From assembly GCA_028865545.1 (NCBI GenBank), contig JAGWJY010000023.1, forward strand, positions 1 through 49,306: a DNA stretch of 49,306 nt, in the 5' to 3' direction. Below the pieces are notes generated by a model that did not search any database, was not told the origin of the DNA, and was given only the letters and a program-made list of their open reading frames with translations. Positions 17,734 to 25,552 of the stretch are shown one piece after another. Numbering within the stretch: the first letter of the stretch is position 1; each line of letters begins with the position of its first letter. This DNA comes from Alphaproteobacteria bacterium. Lineage in GTDB: Bacteria > Pseudomonadota > Alphaproteobacteria > Micropepsales > Micropepsaceae. The position numbers and the translations under genes are program-made.

Positions 17734-18780
17734 TCAGCAGATCCGCGGCAATTGCTCGCCGGACAACCAGTCGACGATCCGCCCGCCGCCGAAGGAGGTC
17801 GTCATCTGCACGAAATGATGGTCGTCGGCGATTGCTTCGCCGATGATCGCCGCATCGCGTCCCAAGGGGTGAGCCTGCATCGCCGCAAGGATGTCCCCGG
17901 CCGCCTCTGGCGCAACGATGGCGACAAGCTTGCCCTCATTGGCCACATAGAGCGGATCGAGACCGAGCAGATCGCAAGCCGCGGCGACTTCCGGCTTGAT
18001 GGGCAGCGCCTCTTCGGAAATGCGAAAGCCGACATGCGATTGATGGGCGAGTTCGTTCAGCGTCGCCGCCAGGCCGCCGCGGGTCGGATCGCGCATGACG
18101 CGCAGCGACGGACCACCCGCTCCGACCATCACCGCGACAAGTTGATGAAGAGCTGCCGAATCCGAGACGATGTCGGTCTCGAAGGTCAGGTTCTGCCGCT
18201 TCGACATCACCGCGACGCCATGATCGCCGATGGTGCCGGACAGGATCACCTTATCGCCCGCCCGCGCCTTTTCGGACGACAGATCCAGACCATCCGGCAC
18301 AACGCCGACGCCGGTCGTGGTGATGAAGACGCCGTCCGCCTTGCCGCGTTCGACCACTTTGGTGTCGCCGGTGATGATCGGGACGCCGGCATCGCGCGCC
18401 GCCTCGCCCATACTGTCGGCCACACGCTTCAAATCGGCGAGCGCGAAACCTTCTTCGATGATGAAGCCGGCCGAAAGATAGATCGGCCGCGCGCCCGCCA
18501 TCGCGATGTCGTTGATCGTGCCATGCACCGCGAGCGAACCGATGTCGCCGCCGGGAAAGAAGATCGGCGACACGACGTAGCCGTCGGTCGTCATCACCAT
18601 ACGGCCGCCGATGACGTCAAAGGCGGACTGGTCGTTGCCGCGCCGCAGCCAGGCATTGTCCAACGCTTCGTGAAAGATGTCGGCGATCAGCTGCATCATC
18701 GCCCGTCCGCCGGAACCGTGCGAAAGGTCGACGCGGCCGTTCTTGATGTCGAGCTTGCGCTTGTACGTCTTCACCGTCAT
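17734..18780 (-). CDS. hypE: Hydrogenase maturation protein HypE
   Basis: Protein of 348 residues of the AIR-synthase/selenophosphate-synthetase fold. It dehydrates the thiocarbamate on its C-terminal cysteine to thiocyanate, providing the CN ligands; the required C-terminal PRIC is present. LSHGSGGRAMMQLI near the N-terminus and TTDGYVVSPIFFPGGDIG are diagnostic. The ATG at 18780 overlaps the hypD stop (ATGA), so the upstream extension of the reading frame is a shadow of hypD. Confidence 0.96.
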   Translation of the reverse strand: MTVKTYKRKLDIKNGRVDLSHGSGGRAMMQLIADIFHEALDNAWLRRGNDQSAFDVIGGRMVMTTDGYVVSPIFFPGGDIGSLAVHGTINDIAMAGARPIYLSAGFIIEEGFALADLKRVADSMGEAARDAGVPIITGDTKVVERGKADGVFITTTGVGVVPDGLDLSSEKARAGDKVILSGTIGDHGVAVMSKRQNLTFETDIVSDSAALHQLVAVMVGAGGPSLRVMRDPTRGGLAATLNELAHQSHVGFRISEEALPIKPEVAAACDLLGLDPLYVANEGKLVAIVAPEAAGDILAAMQAHPLGRDAAIIGEAIADDHHFVQMTTSFGGGRIVDWLSGEQLPRIC

Positions 18781-19916
18781 GACGCCTCCCGCACATGATC
18801 GCGGAAGCGGCCATAGGTCCAATGTGCGGCGCAGGCGCCTTCCGACGAGACCATGCAGGAGCCCATCGGCGTGTCCGGCGTGCACACCGTGCCGAACAAT
18901 TTACAGTCCGTCGGCTTCTTGACGCCGCGCAGGATGGCGCCGCATTCGCAGGCCGGATTGTCGTGCGCCTCGATATGCCCGATATCGAAGCGCCGCTCGG
19001 CGTCGAATTCGGCATAAGCTTTTTTCAGGCGCAGCCCGCTATAGGGGACCTGCCCCAACCCACGCCACTCGAAGCTCTTACGCAGCTCGAAGATTTCGGC
19101 GACCTCGGCCTTGGCCCGTTCATTGCCTTCCGGCTTGACCGCGCGGGTGTACTGGTTTTCGACCTCGCAGCGCCCTTCATTGACCTGACGGACCAGCATC
19201 ATGATCGCCTGCATGACGTCGAGCGGCTCGAAGCCGGCGATCACCACGGGCTTCTCGAATTCCTCCGCGAAAAACGCATAAGGCTGGCTGCCGATCACCG
19301 TCGAGACATGCGCCGGACCGATGAATCCGTCGATGCGGACGCGGCCCAGCTCGCGAACGTCAGGACTTTCCAAGATGTTCTGGATCGCCGAAGGGGTCAG
19401 TACGTGGTTACAGAAGATGGTGAAGTTCTTGAGCTTCTTCGCGGCCGCAATCTTGATCGCCAGCGCGGTGGGCGGCGTCGTGGTCTCGAAGCCGATGGCA
19501 AAGAAGATGACTTCACGCTCCGGTTCGGCTTCTGCGATCCGCAGTGCGTCGGTCGTCGAATAGACCATGCGGATGTCGGCGCCCGCCGCCTTGGCTTTCA
19601 ACAGCGACGTGCCATGCGAACCCGGCACGCGCATCAAATCACCATAGGTGCACAGCGTGACCTCCGGCCGCTCGGCAAGACGGATCGCGGCGTCGATGCG
19701 CCCGATCGGCAGCACGCAGACCGGACAGCCCGGGCCGTGGATCATGCGCACATTGCCGGGGAGCAGGTCCTGGATGCCATAACGCGAAATGGCGTGGGTA
19801 TGCCCGCCGCAGAATTCCATGAAATGATAGCTGGCGGCCGGATCGGCTTCGTGGGCGATGCGTGCGGCAAGAGCGCGGGCAAGACGGCCGTCGCGGTATT
19901 CGTCCGCGTGTTTCAT
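18777..19916 (-). CDS. hypD: Hydrogenase maturation protein HypD
   Basis: Iron-sulfur scaffold protein of 379 residues on which, with HypC, the Fe(CN)2CO unit is built. The essential cysteines are visible: Cys36 in EFCGGHTHA and Cys64/Cys67 in GPGCPVCVLP. The C-terminal cysteines for the [4Fe-4S] cluster lie in NPACECG, TDCKLFG and TVCTP. The ATG at 19916 overlaps the end of hypC by four bases. Confidence 0.96.
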   Translation of the reverse strand: MKHADEYRDGRLARALAARIAHEADPAASYHFMEFCGGHTHAISRYGIQDLLPGNVRMIHGPGCPVCVLPIGRIDAAIRLAERPEVTLCTYGDLMRVPGSHGTSLLKAKAAGADIRMVYSTTDALRIAEAEPEREVIFFAIGFETTTPPTALAIKIAAAKKLKNFTIFCNHVLTPSAIQNILESPDVRELGRVRIDGFIGPAHVSTVIGSQPYAFFAEEFEKPVVIAGFEPLDVMQAIMMLVRQVNEGRCEVENQYTRAVKPEGNERAKAEVAEIFELRKSFEWRGLGQVPYSGLRLKKAYAEFDAERRFDIGHIEAHDNPACECGAILRGVKKPTDCKLFGTVCTPDTPMGSCMVSSEGACAAHWTYGRFRDHVREAS

Positions 19917-20164
19917 TGCCCAGCTTCCGCGGCTTCGATCTCGGCGATTTCTTCCAGATGTCCGAACACGCGTTCGGCCTCCGCCTCGTCGATCACCGTG
20001 AGCGCGAAGCCGACATGGGCGAGCACATAGTCGCCGACACGCGCCTCGGGCACATAAGCCAGATTGATTTCCTTGACGATGCCGCCGAAATCGACCTTTC
20101 CCACGCGCATGATCGGATCGTCACCCGAAATGCCCGTAATCCGGCCTGGAATTGCTAAGCACAC
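19913..20164 (-). CDS. hypC: Hydrogenase assembly chaperone HypC
   Basis: Small chaperone of 83 residues that carries iron to the hydrogenase large subunit and complexes with HypD. The reading frame is longer, but family proteins begin MCLAIPG with an essential Cys2. Here a GTG at 20164 gives exactly that N-terminus, with an AAGGAG site 7 bases upstream, so this start is firm. It is first in the hypCDEX operon and faces nnrS across a 200-base promoter region. Confidence 0.94.
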   Translation of the reverse strand: MCLAIPGRITGISGDDPIMRVGKVDFGGIVKEINLAYVPEARVGDYVLAHVGFALTVIDEAEAERVFGHLEEIAEIEAAEAGQ

Positions 20165-20235
20165 GAACTTGCTCCTTGCCGGGCGCGCCGGCGGCATCCG
20201 TTCAATACTGCATCGCCGGCACGCAGGGTAGTTCG

Positions 20236-20262
20236 CATTCCTGCCCTCAAAATGCGGGAATG
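20236..20262. repeat. Dyad in the hypC-nnrS intergenic region
   Basis: Arms 20236-20244 (CATTCCTGC) and 20254-20262 (GCGGGAATG) pair over 9 bp with one G-U wobble, 9 bases apart. It lies between the divergent hypC and nnrS starts and could be a regulator site or a leader hairpin. No FNR/FixK-type TTGAT-N4-ATCAA site was seen nearby. An AT-only stretch at 20298-20312 probably forms a core promoter. Confidence 0.35.
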
Positions 20263-20366
20263 TACGGATGACGCCTTGTCGCGGATAAAGTGGTATGTAA
20301 TATATATATTTTAGCCCGAAAACCCAGCAAAATGAACCCTTCGAAGCCCGACGAGACGACAAACAC

Positions 20367-21572
20367 ATGGCCGCAATCCCCCGCTATCGCCGGCATGCAG
20401 GTTCCGCACTCTTCTCCGCCGGGTTTCGGCCGTTCTTCCTGGCTGCCGCGCTGTGGGCGGTGGTGGCCATTCCACTCTGGCTGCTGGCCTATGCGACGGG
20501 GATCACAGCGCCGAGCGCGCTGCCGCCGGTCACCTGGCATGCCCATGAAATGGTCTACGGCTTCGCGGTCGCAAGTGCGGCCGGCTTTCTGCTGACCGCA
20601 ATCCCGAACTGGACCGGCCGGATGCCGCTGCAGGGGTGGCCGCTGGCGACGCTCGCGGCGCTCTGGCTGATCGGACGCGTTGCCGTTCTGCTTTCCGCGG
20701 AAATCGGTGCGCCGCTCGCCGCCGTCGCAGATTTGTCGTTTCCGGTCGCCTTTCTGGCGGTCGTCGCGCGGGAAATCATCGCCGGACGGAACTGGCGCAA
20801 CCTGCCGATGCTGGCGGCCCTTTCGCTGCTGTTGTTCGGCAATCTGCTTGTCCATCTCGAACCGCTGGGCATCGCCGACACCGCCGCTCTCGGCAATCGC
20901 ATCGGCATCGGAACGCTGCTGGAACTGATCGCTCTGGTCGGTGGCCGCATCGTTCCGAGCTTCACGCGCAACTGGCTTGCGAAGAACTATCCCGAAGCGA
21001 AGCCGCCGGCCCAAGCCGGAGCATTCGATTTTGCCGCGCTGGTCGTTACAGGCATCGGACTGGCGGTGTGGGTTGTTGCTCCGGACTCCGTCGTTGCCCC
21101 TTGGGCCGAACTTGCCGCCGGTGCCGCCGCGGGCTTGCGTCTGTCCCGTTGGCGCGGCGTGAAGACAATCCGCGAGCCGCTGCTGCTGATTTTACATGTC
21201 GGCTATGGCTGGCTGGCGATCGGTTTGCTGCTTCTCGGATTTGACGGCTTTTACGACTTCATGCCGCCAACATCGGCGTTGCACGCACTGACGATCGGCG
21301 CCATCGGCACAATGATCCTTGCGGTGATGACGCGGGCGACGCTCGGCCACACCGGACGCTCGTTGTCGGCCGGTCCGGCCACCAAAGCGATGTATGTGCT
21401 GGTGACGGCAGCCGCGATACTGCGCCTTGCCGTGCCATTTGCCGGCGCGCAGATGATGGTCATGCTGTCGCTTGCCGGCACGGCGTGGTGCGCCGCCTTC
21501 GGGCTCTTCGCAGTGCTCTACGCCGGACCGTTGGCGTGGCCCCGGGCGCAAGGCGGCGGGACGCCCATCTGA
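20367..21572 (+). CDS. nnrS: NnrS family membrane protein (NO-stress)
   Basis: Haem- and copper-containing inner-membrane protein family linked to denitrification and relief of nitrosative stress. The 401 residues form about 12 hydrophobic segments. Family marks are FRPFFLAAALW (near residue 21), WHAHEMVYGF (near 58) and GGRIVPSFTRNWL (near 190). The ATG at 20367 has only a weak purine stretch upstream (GACGAGACGA). It is divergent from hypC and about 16 kb from norB and the NsrR-like regulator, with which it probably shares NO control; its own operator was not identified with confidence. Confidence 0.9.
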   Translation: MAAIPRYRRHAGSALFSAGFRPFFLAAALWAVVAIPLWLLAYATGITAPSALPPVTWHAHEMVYGFAVASAAGFLLTAIPNWTGRMPLQGWPLATLAALWLIGRVAVLLSAEIGAPLAAVADLSFPVAFLAVVAREIIAGRNWRNLPMLAALSLLLFGNLLVHLEPLGIADTAALGNRIGIGTLLELIALVGGRIVPSFTRNWLAKNYPEAKPPAQAGAFDFAALVVTGIGLAVWVVAPDSVVAPWAELAAGAAAGLRLSRWRGVKTIREPLLLILHVGYGWLAIGLLLLGFDGFYDFMPPTSALHALTIGAIGTMILAVMTRATLGHTGRSLSAGPATKAMYVLVTAAAILRLAVPFAGAQMMVMLSLAGTAWCAAFGLFAVLYAGPLAWPRAQGGGTPI

Positions 21573-21599
21573 CGGATTCTCACGCCGAACGTTTGCGGA

Positions 21600-22412
21600 T
21601 TATTCGCCGCCGGCCAGCCAAGTAAAATCGGCGCGGGCGTCGTCCAGGCGCGGAAGCACCGGCGCCAGCGCATCACGCATCTCCGTCTCGAAGCCGAACG
21701 GCGGATTGACAATGAGAAGACCGGCCGTCGTCAGCCGCTCTTCACTGCGCGCGCCGAGTGTGACATCGAGGCGTAGGACTTTCCTCGCACCGGCCGCGAG
21801 GACCTCGCCACAAAAGCCATTCGCGCCCGCCGGCGACTTGACCGGAAACCAGACGAGGTAGATGCCGGTCGCAAAGCGCCGGATTGCGCCGGCGACAGCC
21901 CCAGCCGCCTCGGAGAATTCCCCGCCGGCTTCATAAGGTGGGTCGATCAGAATGGCCGCACGCCTTTCCGGCGGCGGCAGCAAGGCGATCAGGCGAGCAT
22001 AGCCGTCGGCCGTTTCCGCACGCGCCTTGCGGAAAGGCCGCAAAGTCGCGGCGAGCACAGCCGCATCTTCGGGATGTTTCTCGATGGCGACCAGCCGGTC
22101 CTGCGGCCTCAGAAGCTTCGCGGCGATGAGCGGCGAACCCGGATAGGCGTCACGAGCAGACGTCAGATCGAGATAGGTCGACAATGCCGACGGCCCGCCT
22201 TGCAGGCCGGCGAGCTTCGCGACACCACCTTCCGCTTCGCCCGTGCGCACCGCCTCACCACCCGTCAGGTCATAAACGCCGCGGCCCGCATGCGTATCGA
22301 TGACCGCGAACGCGGCGTCTTTCTTGCGTAGATGCAGCACCACGGAAACCAGCGCCAAGTGCTTCGCCACATCGGCAAAGTTCCCCGCGTGGTAGGCATG
22401 GCGATAATTCAT
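21600..22412 (-). CDS. rlmJ: 23S rRNA (adenine-2030-N6)-methyltransferase RlmJ
   Basis: SAM-dependent methyltransferase of 270 residues, the usual length. The start MNYRHAYHAGNFADVAKH is the RlmJ signature, DTHAGRGVYDL binds SAM and IDPPYE is the N6-adenine catalytic motif. It modifies A2030 in domain V of 23S rRNA. It converges on nnrS, with 27 bases between the stop codons. Confidence 0.95.
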   Translation of the reverse strand: MNYRHAYHAGNFADVAKHLALVSVVLHLRKKDAAFAVIDTHAGRGVYDLTGGEAVRTGEAEGGVAKLAGLQGGPSALSTYLDLTSARDAYPGSPLIAAKLLRPQDRLVAIEKHPEDAAVLAATLRPFRKARAETADGYARLIALLPPPERRAAILIDPPYEAGGEFSEAAGAVAGAIRRFATGIYLVWFPVKSPAGANGFCGEVLAAGARKVLRLDVTLGARSEERLTTAGLLIVNPPFGFETEMRDALAPVLPRLDDARADFTWLAGGE

Positions 22413-22567
22413 TCCCTATGGTCCCGGAGCGACTGCCGCAGAATAGCGGACAACGGCCGGCTTATTGCAACGCACAATTGGCGCTGCGCAGGCAAGGGCC
22501 TGCAAGCCTTCTGGCACGACCGCGTTCGCGCAGCCCTCTTGTGCCCTGCACCGTCGAATATGTCGCT

Positions 22568-22577
22568 GTGTGCACAC
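22568..22577. repeat. Short perfect palindrome upstream of the Na+/sugar symporter
   Basis: GTGTGCACAC is a perfect 10-bp palindrome 121 bases upstream of the symporter ATG, within the 285-base gap between rlmJ and the symporter. It may be an operator, but a palindrome of this size can occur by chance. Confidence 0.25.
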
Positions 22578-22697
22578 GCAAAACCCCCTTTTGGGAGCGA
22601 TCCCGCCTCGAAAGCATGATAATCGTCTTTCTCTCGCCTTAACCGAATCTGGACGACGAATCGGCTAAATTGACGCTAGGGGAACGGACCAGCCGTA

Positions 22698-24269
22698 ATG
22701 CACCTTTCGCTACTCGATATCTTGGTCGTAATTCTGTACGCGACTTTTGTACTGATCGTCGCGCAGTTCGTGTCCCGGGAGAAGGACGACCGCCAGAAAT
22801 ACAGCCCGGGATCGACATCGGCGAAAGGCTCGCTTCCCTGGTGGGCAATCGGGACATCGCTGATCGCCGCGAACATTTCCGCCGAACAGATCATTGGCAT
22901 GTCCGGATCGGCCTATGTGCTGGGCATGGCCATCGCCTCCTATGAGTGGACGGCGGCTGCGGTGTTGCTGATCGTGGGAAAATATTTCCTGCCGATCTTT
23001 CTGAAAAATCAGATCTACACGATGCCGGAGTTCCTCAAGCGACGTTACGGTCCGCGCATTCAGCTGGTCATGGCGGTGTTCTGGCTCATTCTCTACGTGT
23101 TCGTGAATCTCACCGCGATCCTGTGGCTCGGTGCCACCGCGGTCCACACCGTCACCGGTCTGACGGTATGGCCCAGCCTGATCCTGCTTGGCTTGTTCGC
23201 CGGCAACTATGCGCTTTACGTCGGCGTCAAAGCCGTCGCTTTCACCGACGTGGTACAGGTGTGCATGCTGGTGCTCGGCGGACTGGTGGTGGTGTTCATC
23301 GCCCTGGAGAAGATTTCCGGCGGCAGCGGCATCGCCGGACTGGTCGACGGTCTGCACATCCTTGCGACACGCCTACCGGATCATTTCCACATGATCCTTG
23401 GTCCGGACAGCCCGTACTACAAATACGTGCCGGGCATCTCCGTGCTGATTGGCGGCATGTGGATTGTCCACCTCGCCTATTGGGGCTTCAATCAATACAT
23501 CATACAGCGTGCGCTAACTGCGGAAAGCGTCCGGGAGGCTCAGAAGGGCGTCGTGCTGGCGGCGTTCCTGAAGCTGCTGATTCCGGTTCTGGTCGTCCTG
23601 CCGGGTATCGCGGCCGTTGTTCTTGCCAAGCACCTGCCGCGGGCGGATGAAGCCTATCCCCAGCTCATGACGCTATTGCCAGGCGGTTTGCTGGGGCTGG
23701 TATTCGTGGCCTTGATTGCAGCGATCATCGCGTCGATGGGATCAACACTCAATTCCGTCTCGACCATCTTCACCAACGATATTCTCAGACCCATACGCCG
23801 GGGCACCACGGACCGTGAGTTCGTGATCGCCGGCAGGGCCGTCGCCATCGTCGCGCTGATCATTGCGGTTGCCGTTGCCAAGCCGTTACTCGGCCATGTC
23901 GGTCAGGCATTCCAGTACATCCAGGAATACACCGGGTTCTTTTCACCCGGCATCACGGTGATCTTCCTGCTCGGCATGTTTTGGAAGCGGGCGACGGAAA
24001 CGGGGGCGCTTGTCGCCGCGATCGGCTCAGTTGCGATCTCCCTGTTTTACCGGTTCTATTTTCCCGAGGTGGCTTTTCTCAATCGAATGGCTTTTGTCTT
24101 TCTGATCTGCCTCGCTCTGGCGGTCATCGTTTCGCTGTCGCAGAAGGCAAAGCCGCAAAGCTCGACGATCGACGTCGCCAATGTCGACTACTCGACGAGC
24201 ACGACCTTCAACATCGCCGGGCTTCTCGTAATATCCATTCTGGTGGCGTTGTACGCGATCTTGTGGTGA
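22698..24269 (+). CDS. Sodium/solute symporter (SSS family, SGLT-like sugar type)
   Basis: Membrane transporter of 523 residues with about 14 hydrophobic segments. WWAIGTSLIAANISAEQ (near residue 50) holds the sodium-site region and GGMWIVHLAYWGFNQYIIQRAL is typical of the SGLT/vSGLT branch, so a hexose or pentose is the likely substrate. The start at 22698 is preceded by AGGGGAACGG at a rather long distance. No xyl-box was found upstream, so it may not belong to the proposed LacI regulon. It converges on the protease gene that follows. Confidence 0.9.
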   Translation: MHLSLLDILVVILYATFVLIVAQFVSREKDDRQKYSPGSTSAKGSLPWWAIGTSLIAANISAEQIIGMSGSAYVLGMAIASYEWTAAAVLLIVGKYFLPIFLKNQIYTMPEFLKRRYGPRIQLVMAVFWLILYVFVNLTAILWLGATAVHTVTGLTVWPSLILLGLFAGNYALYVGVKAVAFTDVVQVCMLVLGGLVVVFIALEKISGGSGIAGLVDGLHILATRLPDHFHMILGPDSPYYKYVPGISVLIGGMWIVHLAYWGFNQYIIQRALTAESVREAQKGVVLAAFLKLLIPVLVVLPGIAAVVLAKHLPRADEAYPQLMTLLPGGLLGLVFVALIAAIIASMGSTLNSVSTIFTNDILRPIRRGTTDREFVIAGRAVAIVALIIAVAVAKPLLGHVGQAFQYIQEYTGFFSPGITVIFLLGMFWKRATETGALVAAIGSVAISLFYRFYFPEVAFLNRMAFVFLICLALAVIVSLSQKAKPQSSTIDVANVDYSTSTTFNIAGLLVISILVALYAILW

Positions 24270-24305
24270 CGACGCAAAAACACGGCGCGCAGCCGGCGGA
24301 CGAGC

Positions 24306-25283
24306 TCAGGTCCGTTCGGCAAGGACCAGCCGCGCAAGATCGAAGCGTATTTCCTTGCTTCCGAAATCAATCGACACTTGCGCGAACTGGCGAAGGAAAT
24401 TCATTCCGATAAGCATCGCCGGCGTGTCGGACAAACCCCAGAGGTCGAATATCTGCATATCGGCAATAGCAATGTTGCAGTCTTCGAACGTTACGCCGTT
24501 GAGCTTGACCCGCTTAATGGTCGTGACGCGGCCATCGATGACACCGCCCGTTACGCCGGTAATCGGTACGGTTTGCAGTTTGATATAACTCGGATCACGC
24601 TCGACCAGCGCATCATACAGCTGAGAATTTCCAACCGAAACTTCCGCACCCGTATCGATAAACGTCGTAGTGCGAACGCCGTCGGCGTTGCAGTTGACCG
24701 CCCGCAAATGCCCCTGATGGCCGGAAAGCGATATCCTCGCTTCGTATGGCGGGACGATGCTGTACGTGTGAACGTAGCGCGGCTCGGTGATCAGCAGCGC
24801 CTGATTCTTGAAATCGAGCGTCACCCGATATCCGTCGATGACGTCCAGACCAAGATAGCCGTCCGCGGCCAGGAACGCGCGCGGCAGTATCGGCACGACC
24901 AGGTTGTTATGGGACACGGCCCCAAAAGAGATATTGCCGAGCTTTACGGTCTGCGCCGGCAGAGTCCGCACCACGCCGGCGACCATTACCTCGTGACTCT
25001 GCAACAGCCCCAGCGAAAGCGCCACAGTATCGGCCATTACCGTACGGTCGGCCCCCGTATCGACAACGAAACGGAACGGGCCCTTGCCGTTCAACAGAAC
25101 CTCTATGGTGAGATGCTGCGCGGCATCCGTCTGGGCCGTAACCTTGCTTGAGTCAGTCGGCGGTGAAGCAGGAATCTGCGAAGGCGACTGCGCAAGCGCC
25201 GGCGAGAGTGTCATAGCCGCCGTACCGCAGCCGATGAATCGGCGGCGCGAATAGCAATCAAGCGGCAGAAACGCACGCATCAT
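24306..25283 (-). CDS. Exported retropepsin-like aspartic protease with two DTGA motifs
   Basis: Protein of 325 residues. A twin-arginine-type leader (SRRRFIGCGTAAMTLSPALAQ, residues 12-32) is followed by two lobes, each with a catalytic DTGA: Asp75 in VVDTGADRTVM and Asp210 in FIDTGAEVSVG. Two such motifs in one chain make a single-chain pepsin-like active site rather than a homodimer. MLIGMNFLRQF near the C-terminus is common to bacterial retropepsin-like proteins. I chose the MM start at 25283; the reading frame runs to 25493 without credible leader features. The substrate is unknown. It is 270 bases downstream of the GH3 gene on the same strand. Confidence 0.78.
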   Translation of the reverse strand: MMRAFLPLDCYSRRRFIGCGTAAMTLSPALAQSPSQIPASPPTDSSKVTAQTDAAQHLTIEVLLNGKGPFRFVVDTGADRTVMADTVALSLGLLQSHEVMVAGVVRTLPAQTVKLGNISFGAVSHNNLVVPILPRAFLAADGYLGLDVIDGYRVTLDFKNQALLITEPRYVHTYSIVPPYEARISLSGHQGHLRAVNCNADGVRTTTFIDTGAEVSVGNSQLYDALVERDPSYIKLQTVPITGVTGGVIDGRVTTIKRVKLNGVTFEDCNIAIADMQIFDLWGLSDTPAMLIGMNFLRQFAQVSIDFGSKEIRFDLARLVLAERT

Positions 25284-25552
25284 GCCCCCGGCATTCCGGG
25301 CGTCCATCGGTGACGGACTTCCTCTTCCTTCAATTGTTCGCGCGGCCTGTGTCCAAAATATGTCTGGGCGCGGGCTTGAAGGCTCCGACATATTCTTCCA
25401 GAAGTTCATTGCAGTGCAGCGCACGGGCGCACGGACGGCTGCAAAACCCAACCTCATCGCGGGTTCATGCAGGCTCTGCAGGATAATAGGCACAGCCGTT
25501 CACAACAGCGTTATCACGCGCCGCGCGAGCGGCTTGCCTTACGAGGCGTAAT

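Noticed and set aside
20165-20366. FNR/FixK/Dnr site upstream of nnrS or hypC
   Set aside because: No TTGAT-N4-ATCAA-like pair is present despite the functional expectation.
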